From the IMG/VR virus record IMGVR_UViG_3300042309_000417, positions 1 to 25,302 of that record: a stretch of DNA of 25,302 nucleotides; one strand, given 5' to 3'. The notes under the pieces are model-generated. The model saw only the letters and a program-made list of their open reading frames with translations. It searched no databases and was not told the DNA's origin. Below are positions 7,846 through 15,165 of the stretch, piece by piece. The first letter of the stretch is position 1; every line of letters begins with the position of its first letter. The DNA comes from a virus. The position numbers and the translations under genes were made by a program.

Positions 7846-9558
7846 TCAAACTTCCAGCGCCGATGGGCTGGTGTATCCGCTGAACATGTTCATCACGTCG
7901 GTCAATGCGTTCTGTTGCCCAGTCGGAGCCTGCGCCATGTTCTTGACGGTCTGCGACGACTGCTGCAACGCAGCCGCCTGCTCCTTGGCCGCCATCGCTT
8001 GGTTGCGGGCGGTGCGAATTGCTGCGACTTCCTTGTCGGCGATGATGAGCGACGGGTCCACGCCGAGCATGTCGGCGTAGATGTCGGCCCATTGGTCGCT
8101 GTCGAACTTGTCGAGGATGTCCGGCTTCATCGTGGCGATCTGGCCGAGGTTACCGACGAAGCGGTCGACCGAGTTCGTGCCGATGGCACGCTGCGCCTGG
8201 GCGAGCATGCTGACGAACTCGACGTTCAGGTCCATGCCCTGCAACTCCTCGGGCGCCGGCGGGATGATGCCGCCCTGCAACATGCGCGTGAACGTGATGT
8301 CCACGAGCGGGTCGAGCAGTTCGTTGTGCAGGCGCTCGAGCACGGGCCCGAGCATGAGCAACTTCTCCTCGTGGCGCTCGGCGACCTCGGTGGCCGTCAT
8401 GCGGGTGTTCGGCTGGCCCGCCAGCATCAGGAACATGTCGGCATAGAACGCACCACGCACGCGCTCGCGGCAGTCCTGAATGTCGTTGAGCAGGTACTGG
8501 AGGTTCAGGTTGACCTCGAACGCCGTCTTGATGCCGGCTGACGCGCCGTCCACGAACGAGATGCCACCGGGCAGCGTCTCGACGTCGCGGTTCTTCATCG
8601 ACACGGGCACCTGGAGCGGCGGCTTCGTCTGGTAGTCGATGGCCTGGGCCTTGCGCAACTGCTCGTGCTGTAGCTGCTTGATGTCGCCAAGCGCCTCCAT
8701 GCCGGGGCTGTTGCCGTAGATGTCGCCGCCGGCGGTGGCCCAGCGCGGGACGAGCGCGGGGAACTGCTCGAACCCGCTCTCTCGCAGGAACACGCCGTCC
8801 TCGCCGCCGACCTCGAAGTACCACGAACCCCACGGCATGTTCTTGTTGTCGAGCTTCTTGTGGTCGCGGTCGGATCGCGGTTCGATGGCGTGGATGACTG
8901 GAATCCACTGATCTAGCGTGCCTCGATCCCACATGTTGCGCACGGTCGTGGAGCAGTTCTTGTAGCCGAACTCCTTGACCATCGCAGCCACCGTCATCTC
9001 GAACTCGCGGTACAACGTGTCAACGCGGCCCTGCGCGTCGGTGGCAATGCAGTACTCGCCCGTCGTGACGGGGTAGTGATGGATGACGTTCTTGAAGTCG
9101 GGCAGCACGATGCTCGTGGCCGTACCGAACGCGCCGAGTTCCTCGTACATCGTGTGCAGGGCGCGGTAGGTGTTGGACTTCTGAAACACCAACTGCATGC
9201 GGCGCGTTACGTCGTCCAGCCACAACTTGACGGGCTGGTAGGAGTTCAGTTCCGGGTCGGCAGTCGCCAGCCTGAACCACTGTCGTGCCGGGCTGGTCGC
9301 GCCAGCCATCATGCCGGCTCCGAGCGTGCGCAGTGCGCGGGTGCCGGTGTTGTCGTAGATGTTGTTGTGCCGGCGCCAGCCCTTGTCGCGGTCTTGGCGG
9401 AAATAGCGCCCGTTGCGCGGGAGCAGGTAGGTGGTGATCTCCTGCCAGTGCGAGAGCCACGACGCACGCTCAGACTTGAGCTGCCCCCACCGCGTGAACA
9501 GCTTGTCGCGTGTCGGTGCGCTGGGGTATGACTGTGCGTCGCTGGTGTATTCGCTCAC
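7846..9558 (-). CDS. Portal protein (head-to-tail connector)
   Basis: The 570-residue protein matches the podovirus head-tail connector family in length and pattern. The N-terminus has WQEITTYLLPRNGRYF, NIYDNTGTRALRTLGAGMMAG and SPARQWFRL; a middle region has YRALHTMYEELGAFGTA; later come GNSPGMEALGDIKQLQ and PNTRMTATEVAERHEEKLLMLGPVLERL. Twelve such subunits form the ring through which DNA enters and leaves the head. It lies after TerL, GNAT and the Ala-rich gene and before the capsid module, which is the normal place. The C-terminal about 40 residues are Gln/Ala-rich, like the barrel region of related portals. Confidence 0.93.
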   Translation of the reverse strand: MSEYTSDAQSYPSAPTRDKLFTRWGQLKSERASWLSHWQEITTYLLPRNGRYFRQDRDKGWRRHNNIYDNTGTRALRTLGAGMMAGATSPARQWFRLATADPELNSYQPVKLWLDDVTRRMQLVFQKSNTYRALHTMYEELGAFGTATSIVLPDFKNVIHHYPVTTGEYCIATDAQGRVDTLYREFEMTVAAMVKEFGYKNCSTTVRNMWDRGTLDQWIPVIHAIEPRSDRDHKKLDNKNMPWGSWYFEVGGEDGVFLRESGFEQFPALVPRWATAGGDIYGNSPGMEALGDIKQLQHEQLRKAQAIDYQTKPPLQVPVSMKNRDVETLPGGISFVDGASAGIKTAFEVNLNLQYLLNDIQDCRERVRGAFYADMFLMLAGQPNTRMTATEVAERHEEKLLMLGPVLERLHNELLDPLVDITFTRMLQGGIIPPAPEELQGMDLNVEFVSMLAQAQRAIGTNSVDRFVGNLGQIATMKPDILDKFDSDQWADIYADMLGVDPSLIIADKEVAAIRTARNQAMAAKEQAAALQQSSQTVKNMAQAPTGQQNALTDVMNMFSGYTSPSALEV

Positions 9559-9560
9559 GA

Positions 9561-9902
9561 TTACCCTCCGAGGAGTGAACTGCGACCGAGCGCCAAATCC
9601 TGCGGGTTGACGCCGGTCGGTCCAGTCAGCATGGTGCTGGTAGGTCCGCCACCTGCGCCTTCCGCTGCGCCAGCCATGATCTCGCCCATGTTGGGCTGCC
9701 GGCGGTTGGCTGCGGCCATAGCCTGGGCGCTGCGTCGCTGCTGCGATGCTGCCTGTGCGCTCGCCTGCGTTTGCGCTCGCCGCTGCTCGCCGAGCGCCTG
9801 CTCTTGTGCCTTATCGGCCCGTTCTCCGGCGTACACGGCGTACCCGGTTCCTGCGGCTGCTGCCGCTGCTGCCGCTGCTGCGATTGCAATTTCGATTCCC
9901 AT
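9561..9902 (-). CDS. Small portal-adjacent protein with N-terminal poly-Ala segment
   Basis: This 113-residue protein starts MGIEIAIA followed by a run of ten alanines and GTGYAVYAGE, which together form a possible membrane-spanning helix (about residues 4-25). A Gln/Ala/Arg helical part (30-70) and a Gly/Pro/Ser-rich C-terminus with TSTMLTGPTGVNPQDLALGRSSLLGG follow. Proteins with this C-terminal pattern are common just upstream of podovirus portal genes; their function is unknown to me. Its stop lies 2 bases before the portal start. The alanine run is encoded by mixed GCN codons at about 9851-9886. A role in head completion or ejection is only a guess. Confidence 0.75.
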   Translation of the reverse strand: MGIEIAIAAAAAAAAAAGTGYAVYAGERADKAQEQALGEQRRAQTQASAQAASQQRRSAQAMAAANRRQPNMGEIMAGAAEGAGGGPTSTMLTGPTGVNPQDLALGRSSLLGG

Positions 9903-9903
9903 A

Positions 9904-10341
9904 TCAAAGCTCCTTCATCATCACGATATCTGCGGGGAGGTATCCATGCTTCGCCATCGACTCGTGCAACTTTGTTCCAGATCTCGTGTGCCACAACACG
10001 CGACACGCGCCTCGTGATCTTGCTTCTGCTTCTGCAACGCGAATCATCCGACCACCGATAACGCCTCGGTATGCCGGATCGACAAACAAAGCATCGTTTG
10101 CGGCGATGATGATTGCTGGGTTGTGCATTGTCGGTGTGACGAGCATTGTGCAATAACCAACCATTCGACTTTCATCAAACGCCGCGAGCGCGAACATGAG
10201 TTTAGCATCGACAAGTGTTTGATATTGTTCTGCTGATGGATTGAATGGGAAATCAAATCCCGTTTCCGCCCAGTTAGCCGCCATCAGTTCGTGGATCAGG
10301 GGCATGAAATCCTTAGGCTGAATGAGGCAGATGTTGACCAT
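9904..10341 (-). CDS. GNAT-family N-acetyltransferase
   Basis: The 145-residue protein has the GNAT layout: an N-terminal helix pair (PKDFMPLIHELMAANW), a central strand region (MVGYCTMLVTP), an acetyl-CoA motif A (LFVDPAYRGVIGGRMIRVAEAEARSRG) and a C-terminal strand-helix (RVLWHTRSGTKLHESMAKHGY). The pyrophosphate loop RGVIGG is a degenerate form of the usual (Q/R)xxGx(G/A). The substrate is unknown; GNAT genes between terminase and portal recur in podoviruses. Its base composition is clearly less GC-rich than the terminase and portal genes on either side, which suggests separate acquisition. No clear ribosome site precedes the ATG. Confidence 0.85.
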   Translation of the reverse strand: MVNICLIQPKDFMPLIHELMAANWAETGFDFPFNPSAEQYQTLVDAKLMFALAAFDESRMVGYCTMLVTPTMHNPAIIIAANDALFVDPAYRGVIGGRMIRVAEAEARSRGACRVLWHTRSGTKLHESMAKHGYLPADIVMMKEL

Positions 10342-10353
10342 GAATTTGCGGCC

Positions 10354-11679
10354 TTACTGGTTGTGCATGCCCTCGTATGGGTCGTAGTCGCCTGGTCGAG
10401 TGTCGATCCGGTCGCGCACCTCGCGTGGGAGTTGCTTGCCCACGGGGAACGCGAACGTCAGAGCCAGCGCGTCGGCGATGTCCGGGCTGGCCCCGCCCTG
10501 TAGCCGGCGCTTGATCTCGTCTTTGGACTCGAGCACCCGTCTGCCGTTGCTGTCGTACGAGTACGTTGGGGTTGCGAGTTCAGCCTTCAGGAACGGGTCG
10601 TTGGGAATCGAGCCGCCCTGCTCCATCCACTCGCGCATCGTCCACCACATCTCGGTGCGCTTGTTGACGAACAAGCCGGGGTTGTTGGCCTTTCCGCCGA
10701 AGTTGATCTCGACGATCCCGTAGCCCAACTGGCGCAGCCGGTCGATCACGCCGGCCCCGCCGCCGACGTCGATGAACACGCCGTCTGGGTCGCGCTCCTC
10801 GATGACGTTGGCGACACGGCCAGCCAGGCCCATGTTGTCGATCCCACGGTAGACCTGCGGCTCAAACACGACGAGCCCTTGGCGCAGCATGATGACGCTT
10901 CGGTCATCACCGAACCTGGCCGGGTCAACGCCGACAACCAGCGGAGCGTCCACGATGTCGCCGTCTGAGTATCGGCGCCGTGCCGCTGACTCAGCTTCGG
11001 ACAGCGTAATGAGCTGATCGTCGCCGGCTGCGCTGAAGTCGCACAGGTACTCGCGTGCGAACGCCGACTCTGGCATGTCGCGGCGCAAGCGCTTGACCTC
11101 GTCACGGTCGATGGCGTCCGTATCATCGACGGTATAGAGGGCAGACCACCAGTCCTCGAGGCCGTTGGAGCGGTAGAACAGCTCGCTGAACAGGTTGATT
11201 CCAGACGGCGTTCCGATGAACATCGCCCAGCCCTTGCGGTCGGACAGGGCAGGCTGAACGATGTCGGTCCAGACCTCGGGCTTGATCTGTGCGACCTCGT
11301 CAATCACGCAGCCGTCGAGACGGACGCCGCGCAGGGCGTCGGGGTTGTCGCCGCCGAACAGGCGGATGGTCGCGCCGTTGTGTTTGAACACGACGGCCAG
11401 ATCCACCTCGTTGATGTCGATGGCCCCGGTCGTGCGCATCGGGCGCAGTTTGTCCTTGAGACGCGCCCAAGCGATGGCCTTGGCCTGGCGCAGGAACGGA
11501 GCGATGTACACGTAGAACCCGAGCGGCTGCTTGCATTTCAAAGCCTTGTCCAGAAGCTCCATGATGGCAAGTTCCGTCTTGCCAGCACGTCGGTGCAGGG
11601 CGAGAACGGTGAACCTCTTGCGCTTCAGGTGACATTCCCGCTGCCACTGGCGCGGGTTGTAGTCAAGACTTATCGGCAC
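10354..11679 (-). CDS. Terminase large subunit
   Basis: This 441-residue DNA-packaging motor has both enzymatic halves. The N-terminal ATPase shows Walker A HRRAGKT (29-35, K34), Walker B CVIDE (D127, E128) and a coupling-type GTPSG (156-160). The C-terminal RNase H-like nuclease shows acidic residues at D252 (VVGVDPARFGDD), D304 (VFIDVGGG) and D403 (DIADALALTF). It pumps DNA through the portal and cuts genome ends. The start is a GTG at 11679 that overlaps the TerS stop by 17 bases, and no good ribosome site is seen, so coupling to TerS translation is likely. The length is typical of T7/Sf6-size enzymes. Confidence 0.95.
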   Translation of the reverse strand: MPISLDYNPRQWQRECHLKRKRFTVLALHRRAGKTELAIMELLDKALKCKQPLGFYVYIAPFLRQAKAIAWARLKDKLRPMRTTGAIDINEVDLAVVFKHNGATIRLFGGDNPDALRGVRLDGCVIDEVAQIKPEVWTDIVQPALSDRKGWAMFIGTPSGINLFSELFYRSNGLEDWWSALYTVDDTDAIDRDEVKRLRRDMPESAFAREYLCDFSAAGDDQLITLSEAESAARRRYSDGDIVDAPLVVGVDPARFGDDRSVIMLRQGLVVFEPQVYRGIDNMGLAGRVANVIEERDPDGVFIDVGGGAGVIDRLRQLGYGIVEINFGGKANNPGLFVNKRTEMWWTMREWMEQGGSIPNDPFLKAELATPTYSYDSNGRRVLESKDEIKRRLQGGASPDIADALALTFAFPVGKQLPREVRDRIDTRPGDYDPYEGMHNQ

Positions 11680-12217
11680 TTGGCACGCCCGTGATGACGG
11701 TCAGGTTCACGCCGCCGGCATGGTCCACGCCGACCTTGTCGCCGTACTTCTTGGGGTTCCACTTGGCGAGGAGCTTGAGCCGCGTCTCGACCTGGAGGCG
11801 ACGCCATGCGACTTCGACCTGATCGGCTGGCTTGGTGTCGGCCAGTTCCTTGCACTCGTCGGCGATCACGTCGTGCCCGTCCTCGCGTGCGCGTGCGATG
11901 CGTGCCACAAAGTCTGGATCCTTGTCCATCCAGTGGTACACCGTTCGCCATTCCGGGTTTCCGGGCTGCCTGCACCATTCCCGCAGCGGCTTGCCCAACG
12001 TGAGCCAAGCGACCAGGTCGTCGGCTAGGTCTTGCGGTACTGGCTCTGGCGGTCGGCCTAGCGGGCGCGGCGCTTGGCTGCCTTCGCCTTGTCCGCCCGC
12101 ACGAACTTCTTTGCGACGGACATAGGGACGCCGACCTTCTTTGCGAACGACCGGGAGTGCGCTGCCGCCTGCATCAGTCGCTTCTGTGCGGGTGATTTGC
12201 TTGGCATCAGGTTTCAT
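11663..12217 (-). CDS. Terminase small subunit
   Basis: The protein starts at the ATG at 12217 (MKPDAKQITRTEATDAG) and has 184 residues; the frame is open further upstream, but that part lies over another small gene. A basic, Arg/Pro-rich N-terminal region precedes a helix-turn-helix pattern, LVAWLTLGKPLREWCRQPGN with RTVYHWMDKDPDFVARIARA. A helical segment ending VEWAWRR-like VEVAWRRLQVETRLKLLAKW and NPKKYGDKV follows. This is the Sf6-type TerS architecture, which recognises the packaging site. It overlaps the upstream ORF by 11 bases and TerL by 17 bases. Confidence 0.85.
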   Translation of the reverse strand: MKPDAKQITRTEATDAGGSALPVVRKEGRRPYVRRKEVRAGGQGEGSQAPRPLGRPPEPVPQDLADDLVAWLTLGKPLREWCRQPGNPEWRTVYHWMDKDPDFVARIARAREDGHDVIADECKELADTKPADQVEVAWRRLQVETRLKLLAKWNPKKYGDKVGVDHAGGVNLTVITGVPSADKS

Positions 12218-12452
12218 TCTTGTATGAAAGATGGATTTCCAGTCCAACGGATTCGGCGATGGCGATTGCGCTGGCGAGGTTGCAGCCCTTGCGCCTGATC
12301 TTGGGGGCGTCAGAAAGCAGGCACCGCACGTTGTGTGCCGCCATGCGGTCCTCGGCGTCCATGCGAACAGCCAGCGCGTTGGTGACCTGTCCGGTCTGTG
12401 CCATGTGCTCGCGCACGGCGGCCTTCCAGTCATCGAAGCTTCGTACGATCAT
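12207..12452 (-). CDS. Small hypothetical protein upstream of TerS
   Basis: This 81-residue protein begins MIVRSFDDWKAAVREHMAQTG. It is helical and soluble, with a segment ALAVRMDAEDRMAAHNVRCLLSD and a C-terminal IAIAESVGLEIHLSYKNET. I recognise no family. Its stop overlaps the TerS ATG by 11 bases, so the two are probably translated together. An extended -10 promoter element lies just before the ATG with no ribosome site between, which leaves leaderless translation open. Confidence 0.7.
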   Translation of the reverse strand: MIVRSFDDWKAAVREHMAQTGQVTNALAVRMDAEDRMAAHNVRCLLSDAPKIRRKGCNLASAIAIAESVGLEIHLSYKNET

Positions 12453-12458
12453 GGCGTG

Positions 12459-12467
12459 ATTATATCA
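12459..12467 (-). promoter_or_regulatory. Candidate extended -10 promoter before the TerS operon
   Basis: On the minus strand the sequence TGATATAAT is a perfect TATAAT with the TGn extension. No convincing -35 box stands 16-18 bases upstream, as is often true for extended -10 promoters. Transcription would begin at about 12452, at or beside the ATG of the next gene. The element also overlaps the TGA stop of the upstream gene. Confidence 0.45.
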
Positions 12468-12749
12468 GTCCTTGGTGCTGTTTATGCCGAAATCTTGGAT
12501 AGTTGCCGCCCAGACTAGTCGCGGTGTGCCCGGCCCCATCCACCGTGCCTCGATCTCGTCGGTGACGAAGCACCGTGCTTCGACCTGGGTCATGCCCTGA
12601 TCGTCGCGTAGGCGGGCTGCGATCATGTCCGCGCTGTAGACGACCACGGGCGGCCCTGCCTCGCCGGCGCGGGGGTAGTGCACGCCGAGGATGCAGTCAT
12701 CGAGGCCCGCCAGCAGCACCTGCTTCGACGACTTGCGTTTGCGTGCCAT
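12465..12749 (-). CDS. Conserved small phage hypothetical protein
   Basis: The likely start is the ATG at 12749 (MARKRKSSKQVLLAGLDDCI), giving 94 residues; the frame is open further upstream but that stretch is the shadow of the replication gene. The core pattern LAGLDDCILGV, then VVVYSADMIAARLRDDQGMTQVEA and ARWMGPGTPRLVWAATI resembles a widespread small phage protein of unknown role. It overlaps the end of the DUF1376-type gene by 53 bases. No strong ribosome site is visible, so coupling is possible. Confidence 0.72.
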   Translation of the reverse strand: MARKRKSSKQVLLAGLDDCILGVHYPRAGEAGPPVVVYSADMIAARLRDDQGMTQVEARCFVTDEIEARWMGPGTPRLVWAATIQDFGINSTKD

Positions 12750-13593
12750 GACCGGGATTGTACGGGGCGGCGAGTCGTGCCCTCCACACGGCTGCGATGT
12801 TCCGAACGCTCTTGTCGGCGAGATCGTTGCGCACGACGGTCGCTGGGGATTGACCGCCTTCGAGGTATTCGGCGAGCCATCGTCGGTACATGGCCTCGGC
12901 CTCGCCATCAGCGAGGCCGTTGGTTCGCAGTTTGGCGAGCGTGAGCTCGCGCTCCTGCTCGACCTTGGCGGTCATCACGGCGATCCCGTCGGCAATGACC
13001 TCGTCCTCGGTGACGGCCCTCTGCTGTCCGTCCTCCCCCTTGACATACCAATCCCCCGCCCCCGCCCGTTCGACCCGTGTCCGCCAGGCTGGCTCGCGCA
13101 TGAGCAAACGCTTCATCGCGTCACGAGCAAGGGGGGTAGGGGGGGTTTTGATTCTCTTTGACTCTGATTCTGATTCTGACTCTGAATGGCATTGCGTGGG
13201 CAATGCTCGCGCACTGCTCGCGCATTGCGTCGGCATTGCGGGCGCAGTGCGTGCGCATGGTTCTGGGCGCTTGTGACGGGCTGCCGCAGCACGCTTCGCG
13301 TTGTTGCTAACTGCTTCTGCCTTCTCAACTTGCGTGCTTCTGACGGTCTCCAATTTGGCATTTCGCAGCCGTCCGTCCTCGTCGGTGCGCTTGAACTTGT
13401 CTCGGATTATCAGCCAGTCACCTTCCTGCATCTGCATTGCGCCCGCAATGCGTGCGCATTGCTCCATGCAGTCCGGAACGCTGCCGTTGTCCCACTGGAA
13501 CACCAGCAGGCTGATGTAGATCCCGCGCTGGGCAGCCGACATGTGGCCGACCGACGCGGCCCATTCCTTCGTGTACAGGGGAAACCAATGCAT
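12697..13593 (-). CDS. DUF1376 (YdaU-like) replication-associated protein
   Basis: From the ATG at 13593 the protein has 298 residues; a longer TTG start at 13626 exists, but a GGAAGG ribosome site favours the ATG. The N-terminus MHWFPLYTKEWAASVGHMSAAQRGIYISLLVFQWDN is the DUF1376 signature, found in phage and prophage replication proteins with a winged-helix fold. A low-complexity linker follows, with Cys/Ala/Pro-rich and Ser-Glu repeats (about residues 98-150), then a helical C-terminus. It is the first gene of the leftward block and sits beside the divergent control region. Its linker DNA contains repeated GCATTGCG elements, which suggests an origin inside the gene, as in lambda O. Confidence 0.85.
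   Translation of the reverse strand: MHWFPLYTKEWAASVGHMSAAQRGIYISLLVFQWDNGSVPDCMEQCARIAGAMQMQEGDWLIIRDKFKRTDEDGRLRNAKLETVRSTQVEKAEAVSNNAKRAAAARHKRPEPCARTAPAMPTQCASSARALPTQCHSESESESESKRIKTPPTPLARDAMKRLLMREPAWRTRVERAGAGDWYVKGEDGQQRAVTEDEVIADGIAVMTAKVEQERELTLAKLRTNGLADGEAEAMYRRWLAEYLEGGQSPATVVRNDLADKSVRNIAAVWRARLAAPYNPGHGTQTQVVEAGAAGGPR
13131..13260. repeat. Iteron-like array with G-tract and hexamer repeat inside the replication gene
   Basis: A run of six Gs, TA and then seven Gs (13131-13145) is followed by a period-6 repeat of the form CTGANT (about 13162-13186). The octamer GCATTGCG follows at 13189-13196, 13222-13229 and 13233-13240, with the inverted form at 13200-13206 and near copies at 13210-13218 and 13244-13251. 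Further copies occur at 13434-13441, 13445-13452 (inverted) and 13456-13462. The arrangement resembles phage origins that lie within the initiator gene. Confidence 0.5.
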
Positions 13594-13930
13594 GATTCTG
13601 CCTTCCGTCCGCCATGTAGCGGACAAATGAAATCCTGAGGAGACAGCGGGGAGCGAGTGCGAGCTGACCCGCTGCCCCCCAGGTTGGGTTGTTGAGCGTT
13701 TGCACTCGCTCTGGGGTCACAGTCTAGCGTGTCATTTCATCGGATGTTGGAGCAAATGCACTACACATTTGGACATCTGTAGCGCAATGGGACACAACGC
13801 CTGAGCGTCTGTCCCCGGCGGCAGGTTCCCGTTACCCCAATGTTCCGGCGCTGCGGCGTACCTCGCGGCCTTCAGGCAGCACCCATGTCGGCAGTCGAAT
13901 CCGACGTCACCGCGCCCCTATCCTACCGCC
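13594..13930. promoter_or_regulatory. Divergent intergenic control region
   Basis: These 337 bases separate the leftward late block from the rightward gene at 13931. I see no gene in them. They hold a 10-bp inverted repeat with 41 bases between arms (13651-13660 and 13702-13711), a 6-bp inverted repeat CAAATG/CATTTG with 7 bases between arms (13753-13771), and a 5-bp GTCGG/CCGAC pair (13887-13905). No convincing sigma70 promoter was found on either strand; a TATCCT at 13919-13924 is the best rightward -10 but lacks a good -35. Confidence 0.55.
13651..13711. repeat. 10-bp perfect inverted repeat in the control region
   Basis: GAGCGAGTGC at 13651-13660 is matched by its exact complement GCACTCGCTC at 13702-13711. 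The arms could form a long-loop hairpin or act as two half-sites for a regulator near the start of the replication gene. Confidence 0.6.
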
Positions 13931-14470
13931 ATGCGTCACGCCAACCTGCCGTACCACATCTATGTCAATGTGAACAATGTCGCGCTCGGTCCAGAGATGC
14001 CAGCCGGCACGACTCGCGGCATCCTGCACGGCATCTACTGCCGGCCCGGACAGGCCATCATGGGACACGTCCTGCTTGAGAGCGGAGCCCACTGGTCAGG
14101 GATGCTGTGGCATCTGATGAGCACCGGGTACACGTTCATGGAGCAGGCGCTGACGTTGCAGCCGTGGGGTGCGATGGGCGAGGACATCGAGGCCTGGCAC
14201 TGTCACTACCTAGAGGGACTAGTGTGCTCGTCAATCCGAGGAGTGGCATTGCACGGTCGTCACACCGGGATCATGATCGACTGGCGGGACGGGTTCAGCA
14301 GGTACCCCGACGAGCACAAACCGCTCAACATGGTGCACCTGAACGGCGGCCAGTTCGCGCTGCTCCCGAACAACTACCTGATGTTCAACGACAAGCACCT
14401 CGTGCGCCCGGCAGCACGTCCAACCGTCAGCAACTACCGGCGCAACTCCGAAGTCATTTGGGGTCCGTGA
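13931..14470 (+). CDS. Conserved phage hypothetical protein
   Basis: The 179-residue protein has no signal or membrane segment and is rich in His, Trp and Gly. Patterns such as GIYCRPGQAIMGHVLLESGAHWSGMLWHLM (about residues 34-63), a central GEDIEAWHCHYLEGLVC and a C-terminal HLNGGQFALLPNNYLMFND resemble a phage protein family I have seen but cannot name. No ribosome site precedes the ATG. It is a single rightward gene, facing the metalloprotease gene with a 17-base tail-to-tail overlap, so there is no room for a terminator between them. Confidence 0.7.
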   Translation: MRHANLPYHIYVNVNNVALGPEMPAGTTRGILHGIYCRPGQAIMGHVLLESGAHWSGMLWHLMSTGYTFMEQALTLQPWGAMGEDIEAWHCHYLEGLVCSSIRGVALHGRHTGIMIDWRDGFSRYPDEHKPLNMVHLNGGQFALLPNNYLMFNDKHLVRPAARPTVSNYRRNSEVIWGP

Positions 14471-14723
14471 GCCGGTACCCCAGTTTCCAGAGCAGGCGGC
14501 TGATGTCGTTGGCGGTCGAGGCGACGGCGTCCTCGTCGAGCTCCGGCCTAGCGGCGTGCAGCGCCTCGTGGATGATGGTGTCGAGCATCTCGTGCTCTGA
14601 CTGACCACGTCGTATGCGGATGATGCGCGTGTCGGCGCTGTCGCCGTGCTCGACCTCACCGAAGTTGGTGAGGTGATTCACGAACCTAAACACCCAGTAC
14701 CGTTGGCCCAGGCGTACGCGCAT
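14454..14723 (-). CDS. Small HExxH metalloprotease-like protein (SprT-like)
   Basis: This 89-residue protein carries the zinc-protease motif in MLDTIIHEALHAARPELDED: H52, E53 and H56, with E61 or E64 as possible third ligand. A C-terminal helix, ASTANDISRLLWKLGYRL, follows. The N-terminal half looks like the small beta sheet that precedes the active helix in SprT/WLM-type domains. The cleaved target is unknown. It is the last gene of the leftward cassette, 6 bases after the 44-residue gene, and its end overlaps the rightward gene by 17 bases. The activity is inferred from the motif. Confidence 0.75.
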   Translation of the reverse strand: MRVRLGQRYWVFRFVNHLTNFGEVEHGDSADTRIIRIRRGQSEHEMLDTIIHEALHAARPELDEDAVASTANDISRLLWKLGYRLTDPK

Positions 14724-14729
14724 GGTGAT

Positions 14730-14864
14730 TCACTTGAATCCGCGCTTCATTGCCTTATAAGCGGACGGGCTGACGGTGCTCTTGGACTTGGGTCGGCTGG
14801 TGCCGGCTGCCCGTCGTGCGTTGATGTTTGCGTACAGGCCGCGCTTTGCTGCTTTCTTTGCCAT
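14730..14864 (-). CDS. 44-residue basic protein
   Basis: This short gene reads MAKKAAKRGLYANINARRAA and ends SAYKAMKRGFK, with a Ser/Thr/Lys-rich middle. It is strongly basic. Very similar short proteins with the pattern G(L/Y)YANIN(A/K)(K/R)R occur in many phages, so I believe the gene is real. The ATG at 14864 is 2 bases after the stop of the 88-residue gene, behind a GAGG site. The function is unknown; nucleic-acid binding is only a guess from charge. Confidence 0.8.
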   Translation of the reverse strand: MAKKAAKRGLYANINARRAAGTSRPKSKSTVSPSAYKAMKRGFK

Positions 14865-14866
14865 GT

Positions 14867-15133
14867 TCAACCTCGTGAAGTCTTGCCGCTGCACTTCCAC
14901 TTTGCACGCGAGAGCCGCAGCGGGCTGTTCGGATCTCGTGCCGCCTTGGGATGCTGCTTCATCTGCGCGAACGAGCGTGCGCAGTAGGCGTCGCCCTTGG
15001 CGGTGCCAGGCTTGATGCGGTCGCCGCCGCCCTTGGCCTTGCCGGCCTGACCGTAGCTCACGGTTCGGGTGCGTCCCGTCTCCGGGTTGCGAACGGTCTT
15101 GGCGAATCTCTTTCCTTTTGCAGGTGTCGGCAT
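14867..15133 (-). CDS. 88-residue basic Gly/Lys-rich phage protein
   Basis: The protein has KGKRFAKTVRNPETGRTRTVSYGQAG, then KPGTAKGDAYCARSFAQM and a C-terminal LSRAKWKCSGKTSRG. This pattern is common to a small phage protein often found in structural or accessory regions; its role is not known to me. The two Cys residues and high charge could bind metal or nucleic acid, but nothing proves it. An AGGAG site precedes the ATG. The gene lies in one cassette with the phosphoesterase and the 44-residue protein. Confidence 0.8.
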   Translation of the reverse strand: MPTPAKGKRFAKTVRNPETGRTRTVSYGQAGKAKGGGDRIKPGTAKGDAYCARSFAQMKQHPKAARDPNSPLRLSRAKWKCSGKTSRG

Positions 15134-15165
15134 GTTGCTCCTATCTGTCCTTCTGAAATGGTCAG

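Noticed and set aside
13700-13728. TTGCAC ... TCTAGC as a rightward promoter
   Set aside because: Both boxes match only about half of the consensus; much weaker than the early promoters at 16143 and 21769.
13887-13905. tRNA T-arm-like sequence GTCGG...CCGAC in the control region
   Set aside because: The loop is nine bases and no acceptor, D or anticodon arm can be drawn around it.
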